Source: Sphingobacterium prati
GTDB taxonomy: Bacteria; Bacteroidota; Bacteroidia; Sphingobacteriales; Sphingobacteriaceae
Reading direction: 5' to 3'
Assembly (NCBI RefSeq): GCF_013167215.1
Contig: NZ_JABJWY010000034.1
Coordinates: 868,001-932,000, forward strand
Length of the DNA: 64,000 nucleotides
The notes beneath the pieces are model-generated. The model saw only the letters and a list, made by a program, of their open reading frames with translations. It had not been told where the DNA came from and made no database searches. The translations under genes were made by a program, and so were the position numbers. Shown here piece by piece: positions 15,108 through 22,617 of this stretch. Position 1 is the first letter of the stretch, and each line of letters begins with the position of its first letter.

Positions 15108-15923
15108 TTAAATCTCCTTCTCTTTTAGCCTTAAAAAGGCAAGCCCCCAGAATATCACTGTGAGCACTATTCCTGCAACGGTGATTAAACCAAAAATGTG
15201 ATAGACATCTGACCAATAATTATCATCCATACGTTGCACGGTGTTCTCCGTTTGCGTTTTCATCAGGTACACAAAAAAGCATATCCAGGTCACGCAGTAA
15301 AGAACAAGTGAGATGGCTGTTTTGATATATTGATAATTCTTAAAGACAATACCGCCCAGTAAAAATACTCCATTCAACAAGAATGGTAAAAAGCATAAAT
15401 AAAAAACTCCTCTTGGATAATCCACACTAAAATAATATGGCCAAAATTCCACGGTAACCTGCTCACCAAGCGAATTTACCTCGGTTCTTATGGCTGGGCC
15501 AAAGCCACGTAAATAAGAGACAAAGGCCAAATCGATCAGATAATAGATCAATAAGTAAGAACTGATGCTAACGACCACCGTATAGAAAATCCCCACCAGA
15601 AATTTTTCCAGTCGGGAGGCCGGTATCATCAATTCAAAAATTGCTTTTGTCTTACTTCCGAGATCCGAAAAATAGCTACTCGAGATTACGGTCACAAAAA
15701 ACATCCCTAAAACACAAAACAACGGTGATCTAAAGTTCAACACCGAATAAATTTGGATAGATTCATTTTTTATGTCATTATAATTTGCACCGATATTGAA
15801 GGCATAAAAACAAAATATAATACCTGCTATCACCCCTATTGACATCAGATAAATTCGTCCAAAACCGATCCATTGTCTGCGGATCAGCGCAAAAAAACGG
15901 GTTGTATTAAATAGGTTTGACAT
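15108..15923 (-). CDS. ABC-2 type transporter permease
   Basis: A membrane protein of about 271 residues with roughly six hydrophobic segments, the first starting near residue 25 (I-Y-L-M-S-I-G-V-I-A-G-I-I-F). The start at 15923 (M-S-N-L-F-N-T-T-R-F-F-A-L) is chosen because the amphipathic start matches ABC-2 permeases; longer in-frame starts would run deep into the ATPase gene and read as non-protein sequence. It overlaps the ATPase end by 17 bases and ends 1 base before the regulator. It pairs with the ATPase as an exporter of unknown substrate. Confidence 0.87.
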   Translation of the reverse strand: MSNLFNTTRFFALIRRQWIGFGRIYLMSIGVIAGIIFCFYAFNIGANYNDIKNESIQIYSVLNFRSPLFCVLGMFFVTVISSSYFSDLGSKTKAIFELMIPASRLEKFLVGIFYTVVVSISSYLLIYYLIDLAFVSYLRGFGPAIRTEVNSLGEQVTVEFWPYYFSVDYPRGVFYLCFLPFLLNGVFLLGGIVFKNYQYIKTAISLVLYCVTWICFFVYLMKTQTENTVQRMDDNYWSDVYHIFGLITVAGIVLTVIFWGLAFLRLKEKEI

Positions 15924-16758
15924 ATTCATCGACTTTAATAAGATTTGTAATTTTTTCCTTCTGCAACAATACGGCATTGAACAGCAACTCCAGATCAAGT
16001 TTGGAATCCTCCCCCAATGTATTTGGAAGAATCGCATTGAAACCTCCAAGCGCTTCTTCAGCATGGAGCACATCAAAAGATAGCTCTTTCATCTTTTTGA
16101 AACAGAGCTTATCGGTAATCAGGTTAATAGGTGCATTCAACGCAACCTTATGCTCATCAAGCAAAATGACCGCATCAATCAAATTATCCAGATCACGCAC
16201 CTGATGGGTCGAGATAATTACACAACGGTCGTCTGTGATAGCCGAAGCCATAATTTTACGAAATTGTGCTTTAGAAGGAATGTCTAGACCATTTGTAGGT
16301 TCGTCCATGATAATGATTTTCGTATTGGAAGCCAAACCGAAGGAAATAATATATTTCTTCTTCTGGCCATAGCTCATCTCCGCCAATTTTTGTTCTACCG
16401 GAATTTCAAACTCATTGATCAGGCGATAAAAATATTCCTGGTCAAAATTTGGATAAAAACCAACATTGGCTTTTAAAAATTGTTCTGACTTCACCGCGGG
16501 CAAATAGAACTCCTCAGGAATAAAACTGATCTCCCGCAACAGCGAAGGTTCACGTCGATTTGGGTTATGTCCCAGAACCTCGACATGCCCCGAAACAGGA
16601 AACACCAGACCGGCCATGTTCTTAAGCAAAGTAGACTTGCCAGCCCCATTCTTTCCAAGTAATCCGTAAATATGACCCTGCTTCAATGTGAGATCCATAT
16701 GGAGAAAGAGCGGTGTGGATTTACTATAACTAAAATTTAGATTTTGGATAGTAATCAT
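15907..16758 (-). CDS. ABC transporter ATP-binding protein
   Basis: A 283-residue ABC ATPase: Walker A G-L-L-G-K-N-G-A-G-K-S-T-L-L (about 33-46), a signature of the M-S-Y-G-Q-K-K-K form, Walker B I-I-I-M-D-E-P-T-N-G-L-D and the switch histidine in I-I-S-T-H-Q. The last ~80 residues are an accessory tail. First gene of the operon; the palindrome 16764-16783 sits at its promoter. The set resembles YtrA-type exporters controlled by envelope stress or antibiotics; the substrate is unknown. Confidence 0.93.
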   Translation of the reverse strand: MITIQNLNFSYSKSTPLFLHMDLTLKQGHIYGLLGKNGAGKSTLLKNMAGLVFPVSGHVEVLGHNPNRREPSLLREISFIPEEFYLPAVKSEQFLKANVGFYPNFDQEYFYRLINEFEIPVEQKLAEMSYGQKKKYIISFGLASNTKIIIMDEPTNGLDIPSKAQFRKIMASAITDDRCVIISTHQVRDLDNLIDAVILLDEHKVALNAPINLITDKLCFKKMKELSFDVLHAEEALGGFNAILPNTLGEDSKLDLELLFNAVLLQKEKITNLIKVDEYVKPI

Positions 16759-16763
16759 ACTAC

Positions 16764-16783
16764 TGTATTATTTAATTAATACA
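16764..16783. promoter_or_regulatory. Probable YtrA-type operator
   Basis: TGTATTA (16764-16770), TTTAAT, TAATACA (16777-16783): a 20-base palindrome with only one mismatched pair, directly upstream of the ATPase start codon and within the expected promoter. Binding by the operon's own GntR regulator is the simple reading. Confidence 0.65.
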
Positions 16784-16978
16784 CTAATATAGAAACTAAT
16801 TTCCCAAGTTTCCAAAAATTATTTAAAAAAAAATGACGCTTTCAAAGTTTAAGCAGATCGATGGCATACTTCCTATAAAACCCAATTTCACGAAAAAAAA
16901 ATAAAATAAAAACTTTATATAAATATATTTAAATAATTGAACATTAATATGTTAAATATAAATATTACGAAATTCATA

Positions 16979-17116
16979 ATGAAAAAAAAGAATAAGACGC
17001 TTGATTCAACCTCCAAGCTAAAGTATATCCAATCGAACAAACCTCGTATTAGCTCGGTAAAAAGCGTTCCTGTTTTTCTCAACAAAAGACCCGGGTGTGT
17101 TATAAAAACAGCTTAG
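16979..17116 (+). CDS. Possible small basic protein (45 aa)
   Basis: ATG-started frame of 45 codons, Lys-rich at the start (M-K-K-K-N-K-T-L-D) with scattered Ser, Pro and Arg and one Cys near the end. No domain, no consensus promoter and no ribosome site are visible. It may be chance in A-rich DNA. Confidence 0.2.
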   Translation: MKKKNKTLDSTSKLKYIQSNKPRISSVKSVPVFLNKRPGCVIKTA

Positions 17117-17477
17117 AACGCTTAAAAAGCATGTAAAACAGTTACAAACACCTCAACCTTGTCCCCTTGATTCCAATCAGAGATATTAAACGGGAATTTT
17201 TAGTCGAACAGTTCAATTTTCAAATACTAAAAACGCATTTATCAGTTAAAAAACAGCATTAACCTTAAGTTAACAACAAAGTATTTATATATTTAAAAGC
17301 TTAAAAATCAAAACAATAAAAAGGTTATATAAACATTAAAATAACCCTATATTTAACAAGCATACTCTCCTATTTCTTCGACCAATATTAACACCAGACA
17401 CCCGGTTTATTCCTCAGATCGGTCTATTTATCCCGATCAAATTCATACTACTGATGTGATTTTTTTCATTTTATATC

Positions 17478-17485
17478 CATCTTTG
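17478..17485 (+). promoter_or_regulatory. Near-consensus -7 box before the small membrane protein gene
   Basis: CATCTTTG (one mismatch to TAnnTTTG) ends 7 bases before the ATG at 17493. No clear -33 element. Confidence 0.3.
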
Positions 17486-17492
17486 TCATGTT

Positions 17493-17966
17493 ATGACGTC
17501 GATTTACCCTTTCATTTTGGCACTGCATTCCACCTGGCGATGGATTGTTTTGATTATTTTTATAAGTAGTTTACTACGATTTGCTTATCAAAAAAAGAAT
17601 AGACGCCACTTCACCCCTACGGATAATTTCCTGAAAAACGCGGTTATTTTCACGTTTTATACACAGGCATTATTGGGTATCATACTCTACATATTAAGTC
17701 CGATCACACAGCATTTCCTAACTCATTTTAACACAGCCGTACACTTACGACAGATTCGTTTTTTTGGAATGGAGCATAGCAGCATGATGATTCTCGCTGG
17801 CATATTTCTACTCATCGGTAGTCTAAAAAGCAAAAACGCCGATACGGATGATCGACGTTTTAAAATACTTTTAATCTGGTTTGGCCTCGCTTTACTGATT
17901 GCCCTGAGTTCTATTCCCTGGGAATTTTCCCCATTGACCAGCAGACCGAGCTTCCGTTCATTTTGA
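17493..17966 (+). CDS. Small integral membrane protein (cytochrome b-like, uncertain)
   Basis: A 157-residue protein with four predicted membrane helices (about 7-25, 47-65, 93-110 and 124-142). L-H-S-T-W-R-W in helix 1 and M-E-H-S-S-M-M in helix 3 place two histidines inside membrane segments, as in small Bacteroidota proteins often labelled cytochrome b; haem binding is not established. The C-terminus is short and polar. Its TGA stop abuts the convergent enoyl-CoA hydratase stop: together they form TGATCA with no spacer. Confidence 0.75.
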   Translation: MTSIYPFILALHSTWRWIVLIIFISSLLRFAYQKKNRRHFTPTDNFLKNAVIFTFYTQALLGIILYILSPITQHFLTHFNTAVHLRQIRFFGMEHSSMMILAGIFLLIGSLKSKNADTDDRRFKILLIWFGLALLIALSSIPWEFSPLTSRPSFRSF

Positions 17967-18743
17967 TCAACTATTCTTCCAATGCCCTTTTCGTTTATCA
18001 CGCATTGCCGCCATTCCTTCCTTGAAATCGGCTGTTTTGCGAAGCTTTGCAAGCTCATCCAGCAGAAAGGCATAGTTATCTGCCTGTGGATTTTTTTTCA
18101 AGTGACGAAGCGCATCAAAACCTCTTGAAATAGCCAGGGGTGCATTCGCTACAATAGCGTCTCTCAATGCTTCCAATTCAGCTTCCCCCGGTTCCAAAAC
18201 TGCATACAGCAACTGCTTTTCCAGGGCTTCCGCGGCGGAGAAAGATCCCCCACGGATACAAAGATCCATTGCTCTCCTTTCGGGCATATATTCTAGCAGC
18301 AAAGCCAGCACCTGAAATGGAAAAAGCCCAATCTTCACCTCGGGCAGTGCAAACCGCACATCTGGCGTAGCAAACAAATACGTACAGGAAAGTGCTATCA
18401 AAAATCCGCCTGCAATAACATCACCCCGAACAACACAAATGGATGGCTTATTTAGCTGTGCAAACAACTCGGCCAGCGACTTTTCTACTTTTGGAATACC
18501 GGAATTTCCGACATCAACCGTAGGGTCTTCGAAAGCCTTTAAGTCCATCCCTGCGCAAAATACCGGTCCCTCGGCTTCGACCTGTACCAAACGAACCTCT
18601 GGATCACTGTTAGCGATTTCCAGGGCGTAGGCAATCTCACTGACCATTGTTGGACTAAAGGCATTCCTTTTCTCTGATCGGGCAAGGATCAATATAAATA
18701 CATGCTGTTCGCGACGTACCTTTATGCAATTTAATTTTTCCAT
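17967..18743 (-). CDS. Enoyl-CoA hydratase/isomerase family protein
   Basis: A 258-residue crotonase-fold protein, placed as the 3-methylglutaconyl-CoA hydratase step by its neighbours. F-C-A-G-M-D-L-K-A-F (62-71) gives the first oxyanion-hole loop and A-G-G-F-L-I-A-L-S-C (111-120) the second. The Glu of crotonase corresponding to rat Glu144 is Leu115 here, while the second catalytic Glu is present (Glu135 in L-P-E-V). One-Glu members are often isomerases or have altered chemistry, so the exact reaction is uncertain. It lies 7 bases after the HMG-CoA lyase gene, in one operon with it and the acyl-CoA dehydrogenase. Confidence 0.87.
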   Translation of the reverse strand: MEKLNCIKVRREQHVFILILARSEKRNAFSPTMVSEIAYALEIANSDPEVRLVQVEAEGPVFCAGMDLKAFEDPTVDVGNSGIPKVEKSLAELFAQLNKPSICVVRGDVIAGGFLIALSCTYLFATPDVRFALPEVKIGLFPFQVLALLLEYMPERRAMDLCIRGGSFSAAEALEKQLLYAVLEPGEAELEALRDAIVANAPLAISRGFDALRHLKKNPQADNYAFLLDELAKLRKTADFKEGMAAMRDKRKGHWKNS

Positions 18744-18750
18744 GATTTAT

Positions 18751-19590
18751 CTAAAAGATCATTTGTCTGAAACTGTCTTCTAAGCGTGCTCTTTCGGTCA
18801 GGCTACCTCGACCGAAAAGATTCAGTAAAATTTCAGAAGGAATATTTCCAACCAGGTCGTCCTTGGCAAAAGGGCAGCCACCATACCCTAATAGGGCCCC
18901 TTCAAACTTACGGCAACCGGCATCATAGGCAGCACGAACCTTTACAAGACTATCTTCGCGTTTTGCGTGAAAATGTGCACCAATGGCTAACTGCGGATAT
19001 CGCGTTCGAACAAGACCATAGAGATCGGTAATCTGTACGGCATTCGCCTCAGAAGTTGTATCCGCCAAAGAGAATTCCGTGATACCTAGCTGCATGAGCT
19101 TACCAATCCATTCCTCGACCAGTACCGCAGACCAAGGATCGTTATATGGATTGCCAAACGCCATACTGATGTAGACGACCAGAACCTTGCCATAGGCATC
19201 AGCCAATACCTTCATTTCCTTCAATTGCTGATAAGATTCTTCTTGACCTCTATTCGTATTCCGTAACTGAAAGGTCTCTGATATCGAAAATGGGTAACCT
19301 ATCAAATCTATTTTTTCTTCCTGAACGGCATCCTGAACACCCCTCAGGTTGGCGACTATTGCTAATAACTTTACGCGATCATCTTTTATAACACCGGCCA
19401 GCACTTCTTTGGTGTCAGCCAACTGCGGAACTGCCTTCGGAGAAACAAAGGAGCCAAAATCAATCACATCAAACAGACCACTTTCAATCAACCTATTGAT
19501 ATGTTTAATTTTCTTGTCCGTTGCAATAAAATGATGCAGTCCCTGAATGGCATCACGTGGACAATCGACCAATACAACCTGATCTTTCAT
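18751..19590 (-). CDS. Hydroxymethylglutaryl-CoA lyase
   Basis: A 279-residue TIM-barrel lyase splitting HMG-CoA into acetoacetate and acetyl-CoA, the last step of leucine breakdown. Seen: the metal Asp in D-C-P-R-D-A-I-Q (canonical R-D-G-L-Q, here with Ala), S-L-A-D-T-T, the metal ligands in A-H-F-H, and the catalytic Cys loop G-Y-G-G-C-P-F-A. It is slightly shorter than typical HMG-CoA lyases (about 300). Gaps to the genes on either side are 7 and 9 bases. Acetoacetate could be activated by the acetoacetyl-CoA synthetase encoded at 22618-24546. Confidence 0.9.
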   Translation of the reverse strand: MKDQVVLVDCPRDAIQGLHHFIATDKKIKHINRLIESGLFDVIDFGSFVSPKAVPQLADTKEVLAGVIKDDRVKLLAIVANLRGVQDAVQEEKIDLIGYPFSISETFQLRNTNRGQEESYQQLKEMKVLADAYGKVLVVYISMAFGNPYNDPWSAVLVEEWIGKLMQLGITEFSLADTTSEANAVQITDLYGLVRTRYPQLAIGAHFHAKREDSLVKVRAAYDAGCRKFEGALLGYGGCPFAKDDLVGNIPSEILLNLFGRGSLTERARLEDSFRQMIF

Positions 19591-19599
19591 ACGGTATAA

Positions 19600-20751
19600 T
19601 TAGCTGTCTTTTTCAATTTCCCGGGCAATCACCATCTTTTGAATACTGGAAGTCCCCTCTCCTATCGTACACAGTTTAGCATCGCGAAAGAACTTCTCTG
19701 CCGGATAATCTTTCGTAAACCCATATCCTCCAAAAATCTGTACAGATTCATTGGAAACACTTACTGCAGCCTCCGAAGCATATAATTTGGCCATTGCACC
19801 AATTTTAGATACACGCTCACCATGATCTTTGAGATACCCAGCCTGGCGGGTCAGTAGTTCACTGGCCTCCACTTGAGTAGCCATATCCGCCAAGGCAAAT
19901 GAAACGGCCTGAAAATCGTAAATCCTCTTTCCAAACTGCTCTCTTTCATGTGCATATTTTAGCGCACATTCATAGGCTCCCCGGGCAATACCCAGAGAAA
20001 GCGCCGCAATAGAAATCCTACCGCCGTCTAAAAGTTTCAATGCCTGTACAAATCCTTGTCCCTCCTCACCAATCAGCTGATCGCGGTGTATTCTACAGTT
20101 GTCAAAAAACAGACATGCCGTTTCTGAAGCACGCATGCCTAATTTATTCTCCTTTTTTCCTGCTGTAAAGCCCGGGGTATCTTTTTCAACGATAAATGCA
20201 GACATCCCCTTTTTATCGCCCTTTTCCCCCGTACGTGCAATCACAACAGCAACACTCGAGCTAATGGCGTGCGTAATAAAATTCTTTGAACCATTCAACA
20301 GGTAATAGTCCCCATCCCGCTCAGCAAAGGTGGTCATACCACCGGCATCGGAACCGGATCCCGTTTCCGTAAGTCCCCAGGCACCGATCCATTCTGCTGT
20401 GGCCAGCTTTGGAAGATAACGTCGCTTCTGATCTTCATTGGCAAAGCTCAAAATATGATTGGTACACAAGGAGTTATGCGCCGCAACCGAAAGTCCGATC
20501 GATCCACAAACTTTGGATATTTCGTCCAGCACGGTGATATACTCCTGATACCCCAGCCCCGAACCTCCGTATTCCTCAGGCACAATAACGCCCATGAAAC
20601 CATGTTCACCTAATTTTTTAAAAAGTTCTATTGGAAATATTTGGGCTTCGTCCCATTCCATCACATAAGGTTTGATATGATGCTGTGCAAAATCACGTGC
20701 ACTCTGTCTGATCATATCCATTTGTTGTTTATTTTCAATAAACATAAGCAT
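19600..20751 (-). CDS. Acyl-CoA dehydrogenase
   Basis: A 383-residue FAD enzyme with the full acyl-CoA dehydrogenase fold: [13 protein letters not shown] for FAD/substrate binding and F-G-G-Y-G-F-T near the end. Its neighbours suggest isovaleryl-CoA dehydrogenase, but the catalytic base sits at Glu365 in G-E-G-T-S-S-I-Q, the short/medium-chain position; classical isovaleryl-CoA dehydrogenases have G-A-G-T there and use a glutamate elsewhere. Straight-chain or another branched substrate is therefore possible. First gene of the minus-strand operon, with a promoter at 20758-20786. Confidence 0.92.
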   Translation of the reverse strand: MLMFIENKQQMDMIRQSARDFAQHHIKPYVMEWDEAQIFPIELFKKLGEHGFMGVIVPEEYGGSGLGYQEYITVLDEISKVCGSIGLSVAAHNSLCTNHILSFANEDQKRRYLPKLATAEWIGAWGLTETGSGSDAGGMTTFAERDGDYYLLNGSKNFITHAISSSVAVVIARTGEKGDKKGMSAFIVEKDTPGFTAGKKENKLGMRASETACLFFDNCRIHRDQLIGEEGQGFVQALKLLDGGRISIAALSLGIARGAYECALKYAHEREQFGKRIYDFQAVSFALADMATQVEASELLTRQAGYLKDHGERVSKIGAMAKLYASEAAVSVSNESVQIFGGYGFTKDYPAEKFFRDAKLCTIGEGTSSIQKMVIAREIEKDS

Positions 20752-20757
20752 GAATAT

Positions 20758-20786
20758 TAAATTTACAATCGGTAATACAATTCAAA
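20758..20786 (-). promoter_or_regulatory. Promoter of the acyl-CoA dehydrogenase operon
   Basis: TTTG (20783-20786), 17 bases, TAAATTTA (20758-20765; last base differs from consensus) on the minus strand, ending 6 bases before the ATG at 20751. Confidence 0.45.
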
Positions 20787-20897
20787 TATATCAAAATATT
20801 TAGGAATAAAATTGCAAATATTCTAAAATTTTATTTTAAATTTATCTAAAAATAAGAAATTCTTAATTACATCGCTTTTAAACCAGAATTATAAACT

Positions 20898-22505
20898 ATG
20901 AAGGAGCTGCTCGCATTACTTCACCAAAAAAGAGAAAATCTAAAGCTCGGTGGTGGCATCGATAAAATCAAAAAACTAAAAGAAAAAGGTAAACTGTCGG
21001 CTTGGGAAAGAATAACCTACTTGCTGGATGCTGACCGCGAGTATCTAGAGATTGGCATGTTTGCAGGAGAAGGTATGTATGTTGAGCATGGCGGATGTAC
21101 CAATGCAGGCTGTGCCGCCGTGATAGGCTACGTTAAATCCAAACTTTGTGTTATCGTCTCCAACGATGCAACCGTCAAAGCCGGAGCTTGGTTTCCCATC
21201 TCAGCAAAAAAGAATCTTCGTGCGCAGGAAATCGCCATGGAAAACAATCTTCCAATTATTTATCTGGTAGATTCCGCAGGTGTTTTCTTGCCTATGCAAG
21301 ATGAAATTTTCCCCGACAAAGAACACTTTGGGCGGATATTTCGCAATAATGCGCGCATGTCCTCCATGGGCATTCCGCAGATTGCGGCGATTATGGGTAG
21401 TTGCGTTGCAGGAGGAGCCTACTTACCCATCATGTCAGACTATGCCTTCATCGTCGAAGGCACTGGATCCGTATTCTTAGCCGGCCCTTATCTGGTTAAA
21501 TCCGCCATCGGTGAAACCGTCGATGCGGAAACACTTGGCGGTGCTTCCACACATTCCGAAATATCTGGTGTTACAGATAATAAATTTCCCGATGACCAGA
21601 GTTGCCTTACGGCTATTAAAAATGTTATCGATAAAATCGGTGGTCATGCAAAAGCGAACTTCAACCGCAAGGAAAGCCTTCAGCCAAAAACAAATCCCGA
21701 AAAAATAATAGAAATTCTTCCGGAGGACCGCACCAAACCCTACCGGATGCAAGATATTCTCGAAGCAATTGTTGATGCGGACACACTGGAGGAGTATAAA
21801 CCCGATTATGGTAAAACAATTGTCTGTGCGCTTGCACGTGTAGATGGCTGGGCAGTAGGTATTGTCGCGAACCAACGGGAGATTATCAAAGCTAAGAAGC
21901 CGGGAAATGCAATGGAAATGCAAATGGGTGGTGTTATTTATAGCGACTCAGCAGACAAAGCCGCACGCTTTATTATGAACTGCAACCAGCAAAATATTCC
22001 CCTTGTTTTCTTTCAGGATGTCACTGGGTTTATGGTCGGCAGCCGATCCGAGCAAGGCGGAATTATTAAAGATGGTGCTAAAATGGTCAACGCAATGGCA
22101 AATTCGGTTGTCCCTAAATTCACTTTTATTGTAGGTAACAGCTATGGTGCGGGAAATTATGCCATGTGCGGAAAGGCTTATGATCCACGCTTGATCTATG
22201 CCTGGCCAACCGCCCAAATGGCTGTCATGAGCGGGGCCGCAGCTGGTAAAACTTTATTTCAAATTCAGGAATCAGCATTAAAAGCAAAAGGGAATGAAAC
22301 CAATGAAGAAGAAAAAAACAGCCTTCTCAAGTCTATTGAAGATCGATATAATGAACAATTAAGTCCCTATTATGCCGCTGCCAGACTCTGGGTAGACGGC
22401 ATTATCGCACCGCAGGAAACCCGAAAGGTAATCAGCATGGGCATAGAAGCCGCTAATGAAAAACCTATAGTCGAGCGGTACAACGTTGGTGTAATTCAGG
22501 TTTAA
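20898..22505 (+). CDS. Acyl-CoA carboxylase beta (carboxyltransferase) subunit, methylcrotonyl-CoA type
   Basis: A 535-residue carboxyltransferase with tandem crotonase-like domains, matching methylcrotonyl-CoA or propionyl-CoA carboxylase beta subunits. Seen: L-S-A-W-E-R-I near 35, V-D-S-A-G-V-F-L-P (125-133), A-A-I-M-G-S-C-V-A-G-G-A-Y in the N-domain and V-G-N-S-Y-G-A-G-N-Y-A-M-C-G in the C-domain. Length and neighbours favour methylcrotonyl-CoA carboxylase. The biotin carboxylase/biotin-carrier alpha subunit it needs is not in this window. Divergent from the acyl-CoA dehydrogenase operon across 146 bases. Confidence 0.92.
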   Translation: MKELLALLHQKRENLKLGGGIDKIKKLKEKGKLSAWERITYLLDADREYLEIGMFAGEGMYVEHGGCTNAGCAAVIGYVKSKLCVIVSNDATVKAGAWFPISAKKNLRAQEIAMENNLPIIYLVDSAGVFLPMQDEIFPDKEHFGRIFRNNARMSSMGIPQIAAIMGSCVAGGAYLPIMSDYAFIVEGTGSVFLAGPYLVKSAIGETVDAETLGGASTHSEISGVTDNKFPDDQSCLTAIKNVIDKIGGHAKANFNRKESLQPKTNPEKIIEILPEDRTKPYRMQDILEAIVDADTLEEYKPDYGKTIVCALARVDGWAVGIVANQREIIKAKKPGNAMEMQMGGVIYSDSADKAARFIMNCNQQNIPLVFFQDVTGFMVGSRSEQGGIIKDGAKMVNAMANSVVPKFTFIVGNSYGAGNYAMCGKAYDPRLIYAWPTAQMAVMSGAAAGKTLFQIQESALKAKGNETNEEEKNSLLKSIEDRYNEQLSPYYAAARLWVDGIIAPQETRKVISMGIEAANEKPIVERYNVGVIQV

Positions 22506-22555
22506 GAATATTCGACCAATAGGTTCCCTAAAAGGTCTATTCCAACAATAAATTA

Positions 22556-22586
22556 CCCTCCTCGATCACGGATCGAGGAGGGTTTT
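22556..22586 (+). terminator. Terminator after the carboxylase gene
   Basis: CCCTCCTCGATC (22556-22567), loop ACG, GATCGAGGAGGG (22571-22582), then TTTT. Strong 12-bp GC-rich stem. Confidence 0.92.
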
Positions 22587-22617
22587 GTATAAAAGAGGGC
22601 CATACATCTTTTATTCA

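Larger units (their letters stand above)
16784..17492. other. Long AT-rich intergenic region
   Basis: About 700 bases without a convincing gene. It is clearly richer in A/T than its neighbours around 16870-16990 and 17270-17350. It holds one 45-codon ORF (16979-17116), a short GGTTAT/ATAACC inverted repeat near 17323-17346 with no U-run, and GATCGG/CCGATC near 17418-17439. I see no tRNA, riboswitch or mobile-element remnant. Confidence 0.6.
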
